Position numbers and translations under genes: made by a program
Shown here: one piece after another, positions 50,285-60,236 of the stretch
Numbering within the stretch: the first letter of the stretch is position 1
How the letters are laid out: the number at the start of each line of letters is the position of its first letter
Origin: Acidovorax sp. YS12
GTDB lineage: Bacteria; Pseudomonadota; Gammaproteobacteria; Burkholderiales; Burkholderiaceae_C
Length of the DNA stretch: 64,000 nucleotides
Assembly (NCBI GenBank): GCA_021496925.1
Contig: CP053915.1
Location: forward strand, 3,251,501-3,315,500
Reading direction: 5' to 3'
Notes under the pieces: generated by a model
Seen by the model: the letters and a program-made list of their open reading frames with translations, nothing else
Told to the model about the DNA's origin: nothing
The model's database searches: none

Positions 50285-50959
50285 TTATTGAGTGACTGGC
50301 CGGGCCTTGAAGGCCTCGTCCAGTGCGAGGTTGAGTTCCAGCACGTTGACGCGGGGTTCGCCAAGAACGCCGAGCTGACGTTGCGCTGTGTTCTGTTCCA
50401 GCACCGACAGCACATCCTGCTCAGGCACATTGCGCGCCTTTGCCACCCGGGACACTTGCAGCCGGGCGTTCGCTAACGAGATGTGCGGATCAAGACCGGA
50501 GGCAGATGCGGTCACCGCATCGACCGGTACCTTCGCATCGGCGGCCAGACCGTTTTCCTCGCGATAGGCTTTGGTGCGCTCTGCCACGGCGTCGAGCAGT
50601 TTCTTGCTCAACGCACCTTGGTTGCTCGCACCGCTGTTGGCAGCGTTGTACGGCTGGTCGATCGAATTGGCTGGATCGTTCGGGTCTGTGCCGGAGGTGG
50701 CACTGGGGCGGCCATGGAAATACTGAGGCTGCGTGAAAAGCTGACCAATGACACGCGAGCCTACGGCCTGCCCATTGCGAGCAACCAAGCTGCCCTGCGC
50801 CTGATCGCGAAACAGCAGTTGGGCCGCACCGGTGGTTGCCAGTGGATACATCAGCCCGGTCACGACCATGAAGAACACTGCAGAAACAAGCACCGGGCGG
50901 ACGACACCGCTGAATGCCGATGTCACGGCCGGGCTGACCTGTGTTTGAATTTCAGTCAT
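50285..50959 (-). CDS. kdpC: KdpC, accessory subunit of the K+ pump
   Basis: A 224-residue subunit: one membrane helix (about 22-45, VRPVLVSAVFFMVVTGLMYPL) and a periplasmic domain with GSRVIGQLFTQPQYFHGRPSA, NSGASNQGALS and DAVTASASGLDPHISLANA, all family hallmarks. It is 9 nt after kdpA and 14 nt before kdpB. The position between kdpA and kdpB is unusual. Confidence 0.98.
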   Translation of the reverse strand: MTEIQTQVSPAVTSAFSGVVRPVLVSAVFFMVVTGLMYPLATTGAAQLLFRDQAQGSLVARNGQAVGSRVIGQLFTQPQYFHGRPSATSGTDPNDPANSIDQPYNAANSGASNQGALSKKLLDAVAERTKAYREENGLAADAKVPVDAVTASASGLDPHISLANARLQVSRVAKARNVPEQDVLSVLEQNTAQRQLGVLGEPRVNVLELNLALDEAFKARPVTQ

Positions 50960-50968
50960 AGCTACTCC

Positions 50969-52672
<1,704 letters not shown>

Positions 52673-52684
52673 CTTGGACTCCGA

Positions 52685-52768
52685 TCAGATTTTTTCGAGG
52701 CCAACGATGAACCCCGCCGTGATTACGAAAAATCCGCAAGTTAATGCGAAAAACAAGAAATCACCCAT
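52685..52768 (-). CDS. 27-residue membrane peptide between kdpF and kdpA
   Basis: Encodes MGDFLFFALTCGFFVITAGF plus IVGLEKI: one hydrophobic helix ending in an acidic/basic tail. Tiny peptides of this kind occur next to kdpF in other bacteria without a name. GAGGTGC lies before its ATG. It starts 34 nt after kdpF and ends 12 nt before kdpA, so it is almost surely translated with them. Probably a Kdp complex accessory peptide. Confidence 0.7.
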   Translation of the reverse strand: MGDFLFFALTCGFFVITAGFIVGLEKI

Positions 52769-52802
52769 AAATGCACCTCGATTGATTTGTATGATTTTGC
52801 GA

Positions 52803-52883
52803 TCAGAATTTCTCAGGTTTTACCAGTGCATAAAGCAAATATGCAAACAATCCAAACGATATCAATCCGACAATAAAATTCAT
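52803..52883 (-). CDS. kdpF: KdpF, small subunit of the K+ pump
   Basis: Encodes a 26-residue single-helix peptide starting MNFIVGLISFGLFAYLLYAL and ending VKPEKF. The LLYAL-x-x-P/A-E-x-F end is the KdpF signature. It stabilises KdpABC. AAAGGTGG precedes the ATG. It lies 47 nt after the porin gene. Confidence 0.88.
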   Translation of the reverse strand: MNFIVGLISFGLFAYLLYALVKPEKF

Positions 52884-52930
52884 GATCCACCTTTATTGAA
52901 AATGCCGTGCGGCGGGCAAGTTATTAATTT

Positions 52931-53632
52931 TTAGAAAGAGGCTTGCAGGGCAAACTCAACACGAGAGCCGGCCATACCGGGAAACATTCTTTTTGCGGCG
53001 GAGTCCGTCCCGTGCAGCATCAGCCTTGCCTCGAATGGGGCTTGAAATGCCCACACCACGCCCAGGGAACCGTGCGTGTAGCTATCCGCGTAGGCGCTGT
53101 CCAGGAAGTAGCGCGCTAGCGTGCCCTCGATACGCCATTTGTCATTGACGGGGTATCGCGCACCGACGAGCGCATAGGTACCAGTTGTCTTGCTGGCCAT
53201 CGCGTTCGTGGAGTGCCCCACCGACAGCCAGTAGTTGTCGCGCCAAGTGAGCGCCACGTTGATTTCGTTCCAGTTGGGGGAGCCTTGCGCACCGGGGTAT
53301 TGGTAGCGCAGGTAGTACGCATCAAGCGCCCAGTCTTCTGCCAGCTTGCCGCTCCAGCCCAGAGCGATATCGAATTCGCTACTGGCATCGTTATCTGGCT
53401 TGAACTTGACGTTGGAGCCCCAAACCGAGGCATAGAAGCCGGAGTCGTGGGCGTACTTGACCCCTGCCTGAACCGCCGGCTTCTCACGTGTCTGTGAGGA
53501 GCCGCGCCACACGTAGTCAGACGTCAGGCTGACATTGCCGGTGAGCTGCGCGGCGGCCATTGAGGGCAGCATCGAAAGAACGGCACCGCCAAGCGCTGCC
53601 GCATAGCTCAGGGATGAAAGGGATTTGGACAT
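52931..53632 (-). CDS. TorF-family putative porin
   Basis: A 233-residue outer-membrane beta-barrel of the TorF/Gcw_chp type. Signal peptide at about 1-26 (ALGGAVLSMLPSMAAA-QL). Then the family opening GNVSLTSDYVWRGSSQTREKPAVQ, alternating beta strands and a C-terminal Phe (FALQASF) for outer-membrane insertion. ATG 53632 gives a clean signal peptide; a start 12 residues earlier is less likely. First gene of the kdp transcript; it might admit K+ or solutes. Confidence 0.85.
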   Translation of the reverse strand: MSKSLSSLSYAAALGGAVLSMLPSMAAAQLTGNVSLTSDYVWRGSSQTREKPAVQAGVKYAHDSGFYASVWGSNVKFKPDNDASSEFDIALGWSGKLAEDWALDAYYLRYQYPGAQGSPNWNEINVALTWRDNYWLSVGHSTNAMASKTTGTYALVGARYPVNDKWRIEGTLARYFLDSAYADSYTHGSLGVVWAFQAPFEARLMLHGTDSAAKRMFPGMAGSRVEFALQASF

Positions 53633-53686
53633 ACCAGGAATTCTTTGAGTGGCGAAATTGCCATTCACCAGTATTTGCCAACACCC

Positions 53687-53778
53687 CGTAAATTTTCCAT
53701 TCTCAAATGACGCCTCGGCGTAAATTTTGCGTAATTTTTTCGATATCTCCTTCGGACGAAATTTATGCGGAATTTACG
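53687..53778. promoter_or_regulatory. Tandem CGTAAA half-sites, candidate KdpE-binding region
   Basis: CGTAAA at 53719 and CGTAAT at 53730 are spaced 11 bp. In the opposite direction TTTATG (53762) and TTTACG (53773) are also spaced 11 bp, forming a 60-bp imperfect dyad. A further CGTAAA lies at 53687. Direct repeats every 11 bp are how OmpR/PhoB-type regulators bind. The region sits between the porin-kdp operon (minus) and the divergent GNAT-RimK operon (plus), for which TTGACA at 53783-53788 may be a -35 box. Confidence 0.6.
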
Positions 53779-53831
53779 AGACTTGACATTGAATCGACCT
53801 ATAGTTTATCCACCTTTTTAACTTGGCGTGG

Positions 53832-53987
53832 ATGGTAATGTCGCAGGCACTTCAAGACATATTTTTTGTCGCGCTTGTAGCTGTAGGTTTTGTAGCTTTT
53901 TTTCGAGGATTCGATCGTCTCCTGAAGTTGCTCGAAATGTCTCGTCGCTGTAACGAGAGCTCCCACAGTGCCCCCTATGAAAAATGA
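53832..53987 (+). CDS. 51-residue membrane protein, first gene of the GNAT-RimK operon
   Basis: A short frame MVMSQALQDIFFVALVAVGF, then VAFFRGFDRLLKLLEMSRRC and a short polar tail. One membrane helix (about 9-25) followed by an amphipathic basic segment. It overlaps the next small gene by 11 nt, a sign of coupling. MSQAL two codons later is an alternative start. No ribosome site is clear. Not recognised. Confidence 0.5.
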   Translation: MVMSQALQDIFFVALVAVGFVAFFRGFDRLLKLLEMSRRCNESSHSAPYEK

Positions 53988-54123
53988 CTTCTGGCTTGCC
54001 TGCCTTGCCTTGCTTGTCGTCATCGTGCCACTACTATTGGCATGGTTTATCGTCAGTCTTCCCGATCAAATAAAAAGACGGGAGCTCAAGAAAAGAGCAC
54101 GAATAACAAATGAAAGACTTTGA
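53977..54123 (+). CDS. 48-residue membrane protein, second gene of the GNAT-RimK operon
   Basis: A frame starting MKNDFWLACLALLVVIVPLL, then LAWFIVSLPDQIKRRELKKRAR: one membrane helix (5-26) and a basic cytoplasmic tail. It overlaps the GNAT gene by 14 nt. Not recognised. Overlaps on both sides and helix design support translation. Confidence 0.6.
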   Translation: MKNDFWLACLALLVVIVPLLLAWFIVSLPDQIKRRELKKRARITNERL

Positions 54124-54670
54124 TATCCGATTGGCTATAAATACTGATCTTCAAGCCCTTTACGAATTGGAAAAAAGGGCATTTTTCACTGATCGGATCA
54201 GCTTACGTAGTTGGCGCAGAATGCTCATTAGTCCGTCTGCGACGGTGATCGTCGCCACATCAGAAAACATCATCGTTGGATCAGCAGTTGTTCTTTTCAG
54301 AAATAGTACTTCTGTTTCGCGCATTTACTCGGTAGCTGTCAGCGAAGATTTTCAACATTGTGGCATCGGGCGGGCATTGATAACTTATGCATGCCTGATC
54401 GCAAATAAGAAAAATCATCGCGAAGTTCGACTTGAGAGTCGAATCGATAACGCAAGCGCTCATAGGCTTTTCCGCTCTCTCGGTTTCTCCCCTTGGGGGA
54501 AGCCGGTGGACGGATACTATGCAGATGGAACAGCAGCATGCCGGTTTCGCTTCAGGCTACCGGTTTCACAGCCCGTTTTGAATGAAAAACCCATGGCGAT
54601 TCATCACTTACCACACAGGTCAGAAGAATCTGATCCCGGGGCAGCCTCATTCAGTCGCGCGCACCATTGA
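54110..54670 (+). CDS. GNAT-family N-acetyltransferase paired with RimK-like ligase
   Basis: A 186-residue RimI-like acetyltransferase with acetyl-CoA motif IYSVAVSEDFQHCGIGRALITYA (Q-x-x-G-I-G-x-A, about 72-94), VRLESRIDNASAHRLFRSLGF and GYYADGTAACRFRFRL. GNAT plus RimK-like (RLAN) pairs are seen in many proteobacteria; GNAT may acylate the amino group of the peptide made by the ligase. It has an extra 40-residue C-terminal tail. AT-richer than the backbone. Confidence 0.85.
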   Translation: MKDFDIRLAINTDLQALYELEKRAFFTDRISLRSWRRMLISPSATVIVATSENIIVGSAVVLFRNSTSVSRIYSVAVSEDFQHCGIGRALITYACLIANKKNHREVRLESRIDNASAHRLFRSLGFSPWGKPVDGYYADGTAACRFRFRLPVSQPVLNEKPMAIHHLPHRSEESDPGAASFSRAHH

Positions 54671-54706
54671 TTTAACTAGGCAAATGCGCGCGCACAGGAG
54701 AATTTT

Positions 54707-56356
54707 ATGAACTCGGATCATCTTATCATCGTTGAGAAGGCTTCGGATTTCCGCTGGAGTAATCCGGAAATTGAGATTGTGACTGCGGAGCAATATCTTG
54801 CCGATGGGCCTCGAATACGAAGTCGTCCGCGAAAAGTTATCAATCTGTGCCGCAGCTACAGCTATTTGAGTGTGGGCTACTATTGCTCACTTCTCGCGGA
54901 GGCTCGTGGAGACAGGGTAACGCCAAGTGTTGAGACCATCCTGGAAGTGGCTCGGCGCAAACCCCAAGGCACCATGTTGCCGATACTCAGTTCTCTGGTC
55001 GGCCCTCTCAAGGATGTGCCACGCTCCGTGCGAAGTCTTACGTTGCACGTGTTCTTTGGAGAAATTGAAGATCCTCAGTTGGCCACGCTTGCCCGCAAGA
55101 GTTTCGAGTTATTCCATTGCCCTTTGCTGGAAATTGAAATTGAACGGGCTGGAAAATCCCATATTTGGGAAGTGTCCGCAGTCCACCCGCTCAAGCCATC
55201 GGACGTGAGTCCCGAGCAAGACGATATCCTGGTCCGCGGCTTGGCCAGGTTTACCCGACGCGCTTGGAATCCCCCGCCACGCCCGCGGACTTATCGCATG
55301 GCACTCGCGATACTGCATGATCCCAAAGATCCTCTTCCCCCATCCAACTTGAAGACCTTGGCGAGAATTGCCGAAATAGGAGAGAGCATGGATATTTCGG
55401 TTGAATTGATCGAAAAAAAAGATCTCTCCAGATTAACCCAGTTTGATGCACTTTTCATTCGCGAAACGACGGCAGTATCACATCATACTTATGAATTTGC
55501 GCGTAAGGCAGAATTGGCGGGAATGCCAGTTATTGATGATCCAGCATCTATTCTTCGGTGCGCCAACAAGGCATATCTTGCTGAAATCCTCAAGGGAAAC
55601 GACATCCCCACTCCAAAGACTTTTCTAATAAGCAAGCAGAGTCTGAATAGTATGGCGATGCTCCTTCCTTATCCGGTAGTGCTGAAGGTCCCTGATGGGG
55701 CCTTCAGCAAAAGTGTAAAGAAGGCAAATGATGCAACTCAGCTTCATGATATCTCCCGCGAAATGCTGAAAGAATCGGATGTTATCCTTGCGCAGGAGTT
55801 CATGTACACCGCCTTCGATTGGCGTATTGGTGTTTTGGATGGAAAGCCATTGTTTGCCGCCCGTTATCACATGTGCAAAGACCATTGGCAGATCATCAAA
55901 CATGCTGGGGACGGGAAGTTCCAGGAAGGCCGCGTGGAATCTGTCCAACTGACCGACGTTCCAGGTTCAATTCTGGCGCTGGCATGCACGTCAGCAAAAC
56001 TGATTGGAGATGGGCTTTACGGCATTGACATCAAATCCAACGATCAGAAGTCTTTCGTTATCGAAATCAATGATAATCCAAATATTGATGTTGACATGGA
56101 GGATTATCATGAGGGCGTCGATATTTACAGAAAAATACTAGCCCATATACTGGAACGCTTTGAGAAGCGTCACAAAATATCAAAGGAATATGAAAATATT
56201 TCTATTGAATCCACAAATAGAAAATTCAACAAAAATACAAATCATATTAATTCAAATGAAGGAAAGGTGGCCAACAAACAGAGTTCTCAAGGTCCAAACC
56301 CAAAAATTCGGAATCGAGATAATTTGGTTGAAGCTGGTATTGTCAATATTAATTAA
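54707..56356 (+). CDS. RimK-like ATP-grasp ligase with RLAN domain
   Basis: A 549-residue protein. The N-terminal RLAN domain (about 5-190: VEKASDFRWSNPEIEIVTAE, NLCRSYSYLSVGYYCSLLAEARG) precedes a RimK-type ATP-grasp domain (about 200-475): DALFIRETTAVSHHTYEF, ANKAYLAEILKGNDIPTPKT, VVLKVPDGAFSKSV, and metal/ATP site FVIEINDNPNIDVDMED. A tail of about 65 residues rich in Asn, Lys and Ser (AT-rich DNA) follows. ATP-grasp enzymes of this kind join an amino acid to a carboxylate. Product unknown; a peptide osmolyte or a protein/cofactor modification are options. Confidence 0.85.
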   Translation: MNSDHLIIVEKASDFRWSNPEIEIVTAEQYLADGPRIRSRPRKVINLCRSYSYLSVGYYCSLLAEARGDRVTPSVETILEVARRKPQGTMLPILSSLVGPLKDVPRSVRSLTLHVFFGEIEDPQLATLARKSFELFHCPLLEIEIERAGKSHIWEVSAVHPLKPSDVSPEQDDILVRGLARFTRRAWNPPPRPRTYRMALAILHDPKDPLPPSNLKTLARIAEIGESMDISVELIEKKDLSRLTQFDALFIRETTAVSHHTYEFARKAELAGMPVIDDPASILRCANKAYLAEILKGNDIPTPKTFLISKQSLNSMAMLLPYPVVLKVPDGAFSKSVKKANDATQLHDISREMLKESDVILAQEFMYTAFDWRIGVLDGKPLFAARYHMCKDHWQIIKHAGDGKFQEGRVESVQLTDVPGSILALACTSAKLIGDGLYGIDIKSNDQKSFVIEINDNPNIDVDMEDYHEGVDIYRKILAHILERFEKRHKISKEYENISIESTNRKFNKNTNHINSNEGKVANKQSSQGPNPKIRNRDNLVEAGIVNIN

Positions 56357-56387
56357 TAATTTCGGCAGAGTCAGGGGTGGATAGATA

Positions 56388-57314
56388 ATGGAATTACGCC
56401 ATCTCCGTTGCTTTCTGGCCGTGGCTGAGGAGCTTCATTTCGCCAGAGCTGCCGAGCGACTTCACATTGACCAATCTCCGCTGTCGCGCACCATCAAGGA
56501 GCTGGAGGAGGACCTTGGCGCACGCTTGTTCGTTCGCACGACCCGTAGCACTCAGCTCACGCGAGCGGGGCGGTTGTTCCTAGAGCATGTCCGACGTGTT
56601 TTCCTGGTTCTTAGCCAGGCACGTGATAGTGTGAAGTCCGTTGCCAACGGGTTTCACGGCCAGTTGCGCATTGCGTTGTCCGACGGGATCACGCCATCGC
56701 GTCTTCCAACGCTCTTGGCGCAATACCGCGAAGAGGATCCCGAAATCGAAATCAGGCTGTTCGAGGTTCCGCTGGCCCAACAGATCAAGGGGCTGCATGA
56801 CGACCTGTACGACGCCGGGTTTTCGATGGCCGAAGATGCGGGCGATGGTATTGCGGCGACCCCTGCGTGGGAGGACGAATTGATGCTGGCGGTGCCAGCT
56901 CGTCATCCGTTGCTCGCGTTTAAGAAGGTGCCGCTGGAGGAAGTGCTGCGCTATCCGCTGGCACTTGGCGACCCGGCCATCTGCGAAGGTCACGCTCGCC
57001 AGGTCGATCGCTTTCTACGCAAGTTAGTGCAGGAACCGCTGATCGCGCAGCGCGTGGCAACCTTCGACGTGATGATGACCTTGGTTTCCGCCGGCCTGGC
57101 CTTGGGCCTGGCAGGCGAGGCGCACATCGCCGCTAGCCGCGAGCCGGGTGTCGTGGCTCGCCGCTTGGCAGGCAAACCGCCCATGCTTACGACGTATCTG
57201 CTGCGCCGCGATGCGGAGCCTTCCGAAATGCTGGCCCGGTTCATCGAACGAGTGGCCTTCATCGATTCAGCGGATGACCTCGACGATGCCGAAGAATCCC
57301 GCCACATCCGATGA
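56388..57314 (+). CDS. LysR-family regulator of the ICE transfer region (traR-like)
   Basis: A 308-residue LysR protein: N-terminal HTH MELRHLRCFLAVAEELHFARAAERLHIDQSPLSRTIKELEE form (1-60) and a substrate-binding domain (about 90-290). The Tn4371 backbone has a LysR gene (called traR) here before traG. GC content returns to the backbone level with this gene, marking the cargo end. Ligand unknown; probably controls traG-trb. Confidence 0.9.
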   Translation: MELRHLRCFLAVAEELHFARAAERLHIDQSPLSRTIKELEEDLGARLFVRTTRSTQLTRAGRLFLEHVRRVFLVLSQARDSVKSVANGFHGQLRIALSDGITPSRLPTLLAQYREEDPEIEIRLFEVPLAQQIKGLHDDLYDAGFSMAEDAGDGIAATPAWEDELMLAVPARHPLLAFKKVPLEEVLRYPLALGDPAICEGHARQVDRFLRKLVQEPLIAQRVATFDVMMTLVSAGLALGLAGEAHIAASREPGVVARRLAGKPPMLTTYLLRRDAEPSEMLARFIERVAFIDSADDLDDAEESRHIR

Positions 57315-57327
57315 AAGGACGGGAACC

Positions 57328-57555
57328 ATGAACAAAGCGATGCTGCTGATGGTCGTCGCCACATTGACGGCATGTGGCCCATCCCAACCTTCGGAAACCG
57401 TGGATTTCCTCGTGGCTCATCCCGAGCGCATCAAGGAGATTCAACGGCAATGCAAGGAAGATCGCAAAAAGGTCGGTGATGAACTTTGCCGCCGTGCCGC
57501 CGAAGCCGCCAATCGACGCTTCTTCGGTGATCGACCTGAGCAGAAGTCCAAATAG
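57328..57555 (+). CDS. eexN: EexN-family entry-exclusion lipoprotein
   Basis: A 75-residue lipoprotein with lipobox LTAC at about 13-16 after MNKAMLLMVVAT. The mature part (ETVDFLVAHPERIKEIQRQC, EDRKKVGDELCRRAAEAANR) carries two Cys typical of EexN. It prevents uptake of a second related element. 13 nt after the LysR gene with GGGA before the ATG. A terminator follows. Confidence 0.9.
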   Translation: MNKAMLLMVVATLTACGPSQPSETVDFLVAHPERIKEIQRQCKEDRKKVGDELCRRAAEAANRRFFGDRPEQKSK

Positions 57556-57604
57556 CTCTGCTGTAGTCGCTTCGCAGCGACAAAGTTCTTGCTGCCATCT
57601 CACC

Positions 57605-57637
57605 ACGCCGCAACGCGCTCGCGTCTGCGGCGTTTTT
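57605..57637 (+). terminator. Rho-independent terminator after eexN
   Basis: ACGCCGCA and TGCGGCGT pair around a 13-nt loop and are followed by TTTTT. Another hairpin (GTCGCT-TCGC-AGCGAC) lies at 57566-57581. Confidence 0.75.
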
Positions 57638-57771
57638 ATCGCCTTCGCTCCTGCAAGTAATCAGGCTTTTTCGGCCTAAATCACAGCCATAACGGCCTTT
57701 GACCGGCCTGCACGCACACCTTGATCCTCGGCGCTGCGGCAACTCAGTGTGCCGTGATTGGAGGCCAGGTC

Positions 57772-59775
57772 ATGCAAGGGACGAACGTGCTGTTCGGTCA
57801 GATCGCCGTGGTATTCGGCATCGTGATTGCTGGCGTATGGAGCGCCACGCAATGGACAGCAGCGGCCTTGGGCTATCAACTACGCCTTGGCTCGCCTTGG
57901 TTCGATTTTCTTAGCACGCCGATCTACCACCCGTGGAAGCTGTTCGAGTGGTGGTTCTTCTTCGACGCCTACGCGCCGCGCGTGTTCGATACCGGCGGCG
58001 CCATCGCGGGCGGCAGCGGCCTGCTGGCGATGGTGGCCGCCATCGGCATGTCGATCTGGCGTTCGCGGCAGTCGCGCCTGGTCACGACCTACGGCTCGGC
58101 GCGCTGGGCGAACGTAGATGACATTCGCAAGGCGGGTCTTACGCGGCCTGCCGGAGTGTTCCTGGGCCAGCAGGACCGCCAGTACCTGCGCCATGAAGGC
58201 CCGGAACACGTCCTGACCTTCGCGCCCACGCGCTCGGGCAAGGGCGTCGGCCTCGTGGTGCCCACCTTGTTGAGCTGGCCCGCATCCGCCGTCATCCACG
58301 ACATCAAAGGCGAGAACTGGCAGATCACCGCAGGCTGGCGCTCGCGCTTCTCGCACTGTCTGTTGTTCAACCCGACCGATCCGAAGTCGGCGGCCTACAA
58401 CCCACTGCTGGAGGTGCGGCGCGGCGCGCATGAGGTGCGCGACGTACAGAACATCGCGGACATTCTGGTCGATCCCGAAGGCGCGCTGGAGAAGCGCAAC
58501 CATTGGGAAAAGACTTCGCACGCGCTACTGGTCGGGGCCATCCTGCATATGCTCTACGCAGGCGACGACAAGACGCTGCGCGGCGTCGCCAACTTTCTTT
58601 CCGATCCGGCCAGCCCCTTCGAGCTGACCTTGCACCGGATGATGACCACGCCGCACCTCGGCGATGGGCCGCATCCGGTCGTCGCATCGGCCGCGCGTGA
58701 AGTCCTCAACAAGAGCGACAACGAACGCTCGGGCGTGCTGTCCACGGCCATGTCGTTCCTCGGCCTGTACCGCGATCCCACGGTGGCCGAAGTCACCTCG
58801 CGCTGTGACTGGCGCATCGCCGACCTCATTTCCGCCGAGCACCCCGTATCGCTGTACCTGGTGGTGCCGCCTTCGGACATATCGCGGACGAAGCCGCTCA
58901 TTCGCCTGATCCTCAACCAGATCGGGCGGCGCCTCACGGAATCGCTCGATGGCTCCGACGGCATCGAGCGCCGCCACAAGCTGCTGCTGATGCTCGACGA
59001 GTTCCCGGCGCTGGGGCGCCTGGACTTCTTCGAGACGGCGCTGGCCTTCATGGCGGGCTACGGCATCCGCAGCTTCCTCATCGCGCAGTCGCTGAACCAG
59101 ATTGACAAGGCGTATGGGCAAAACCACTCCATCCTCGACAACTGCCATGTCCGGGTGACGTTCGCCACGAACGACGAACGCACCGCCAAGCGCATCTCCG
59201 AGACGCTGGGCACCGCCACCGAGCTGCGCGCGCAGCGCAACTATGCAGGCCACCGGCTGGCGCCGTGGCTGGGCCACCTGATGGTGTCGCGCCAGGAAAC
59301 CGCGCGCCCGCTGCTGACACCGGGCGAAGTCATGCAGCTTCCGCCCGACGAGGCCGTGGTGATGGTGTCCAGCGTGGCGCCGATCAAGGCCAAGAAGTTG
59401 CGCTATTACGCGGACAGCAACTTCAGGCGCCGCGTGCAGCCGCCGCCCGTGCTTGCGGTCGGGCGCTATGCCGACGTGCCGCCCTCGCGGGCCGACGACT
59501 GGAGCGAGCTGGCGATTCCCTCCATGCCCGCCACACCAGCCACTGCACCCGCTGATGGCCTGGGCAGTGCCGACGACGGCGGCGGCCCGCGCCGTCAGCC
59601 CGAACTCTCTGAAACCGTCGCCTACGACCCCGAGCTGGCCGCAGCCGCAGCCGACCTCGCGCTGCTCGATGACGACGACGACCTGCCACTTCCCCTTCCT
59701 CGCCAGCTTGATCCGGCCATGCAGCGCACGGCCCGGCTGGCTTCCCTCGACCCCAACGACGGAATCGAGCTATGA
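57772..59775 (+). CDS. traG: TraG/VirD4 type IV coupling protein
   Basis: A 667-residue coupling protein that links relaxosome and secretion channel. N-terminal membrane helices (about 8-30 and 75-95), Walker A FAPTRSGKGVGLVVPTLL (150-167), Walker B LLLMLDEFPALG (about 400). ATG 57772 has GGAGG at the right distance; a TTG at 57721 is possible. A Pro/Asp-rich tail (from about 570) follows. Coupled to the next gene (ATGA). Confidence 0.95.
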   Translation: MQGTNVLFGQIAVVFGIVIAGVWSATQWTAAALGYQLRLGSPWFDFLSTPIYHPWKLFEWWFFFDAYAPRVFDTGGAIAGGSGLLAMVAAIGMSIWRSRQSRLVTTYGSARWANVDDIRKAGLTRPAGVFLGQQDRQYLRHEGPEHVLTFAPTRSGKGVGLVVPTLLSWPASAVIHDIKGENWQITAGWRSRFSHCLLFNPTDPKSAAYNPLLEVRRGAHEVRDVQNIADILVDPEGALEKRNHWEKTSHALLVGAILHMLYAGDDKTLRGVANFLSDPASPFELTLHRMMTTPHLGDGPHPVVASAAREVLNKSDNERSGVLSTAMSFLGLYRDPTVAEVTSRCDWRIADLISAEHPVSLYLVVPPSDISRTKPLIRLILNQIGRRLTESLDGSDGIERRHKLLLMLDEFPALGRLDFFETALAFMAGYGIRSFLIAQSLNQIDKAYGQNHSILDNCHVRVTFATNDERTAKRISETLGTATELRAQRNYAGHRLAPWLGHLMVSRQETARPLLTPGEVMQLPPDEAVVMVSSVAPIKAKKLRYYADSNFRRRVQPPPVLAVGRYADVPPSRADDWSELAIPSMPATPATAPADGLGSADDGGGPRRQPELSETVAYDPELAAAAADLALLDDDDDLPLPLPRQLDPAMQRTARLASLDPNDGIEL

Positions 59776-60236
59776 GCCACTACCGCCTCAACCTGTTCAT
59801 ACAGCCGGAGCACGCCAAGCGACTCGACGAGCTGGCCGCCAAGAAAGGCGTGTCCAAGTCGTCCATCGTCGCCGCTGCCTTGGCGTCCTGGCTGTCGCCG
59901 GACGCGGCAGACCAGCGCGAGGCAGCCATCGCCAAGCGCCTGGATCGCCTGTCGCGCCACGCCGAGCGCATGGAGCGCGACCAGAACATCCAGATCGAAA
60001 CGCTGGCCCTGTTCATCCGCTACTTCCTCACGGTGAGCACACCGGTGCCCGAGGCCCACCAAGACGCGGCCCGCGCACAGGGCAAGGCGCGCTTCGAGCA
60101 GTTCGTGGAGCAATTGGGCCGCCACCTGCTGCGTGGGCGCAGCCTGGTGCGTGATGTGGTGGAGGAACTGCACCCCGACCCGATGCGGATGGATGACGCG
60201 GCGGCAGTTGCCGAAGCGCAGGAGCGTGCCTCATGA
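59772..60236 (+). CDS. CopG-family ribbon-helix-helix protein in the trb operon
   Basis: A 154-residue protein with an N-terminal ribbon-helix-helix (RLNLFIQPEHAKRLDELAAKKGVSKSSIVAAAL form, 5-38) and a helical C-terminus with LDRLSRHAERMERDQNIQIETLALFIRYFL. Always between traG and trbB in Tn4371-type ICEs. Likely autoregulator of the transfer operon. Confidence 0.9.
   Translation: MSHYRLNLFIQPEHAKRLDELAAKKGVSKSSIVAAALASWLSPDAADQREAAIAKRLDRLSRHAERMERDQNIQIETLALFIRYFLTVSTPVPEAHQDAARAQGKARFEQFVEQLGRHLLRGRSLVRDVVEELHPDPMRMDDAAAVAEAQERAS

Noticed and set aside
53799..54023. A 74-codon minus-strand frame upstream of the GNAT-RimK operon
   Set aside because: It is Lys/Tyr-rich with no family, covers the proposed promoter, and is antisense to two overlapping small membrane frames that couple to the GNAT gene. 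I favour the plus-strand pair, though neither is proven.
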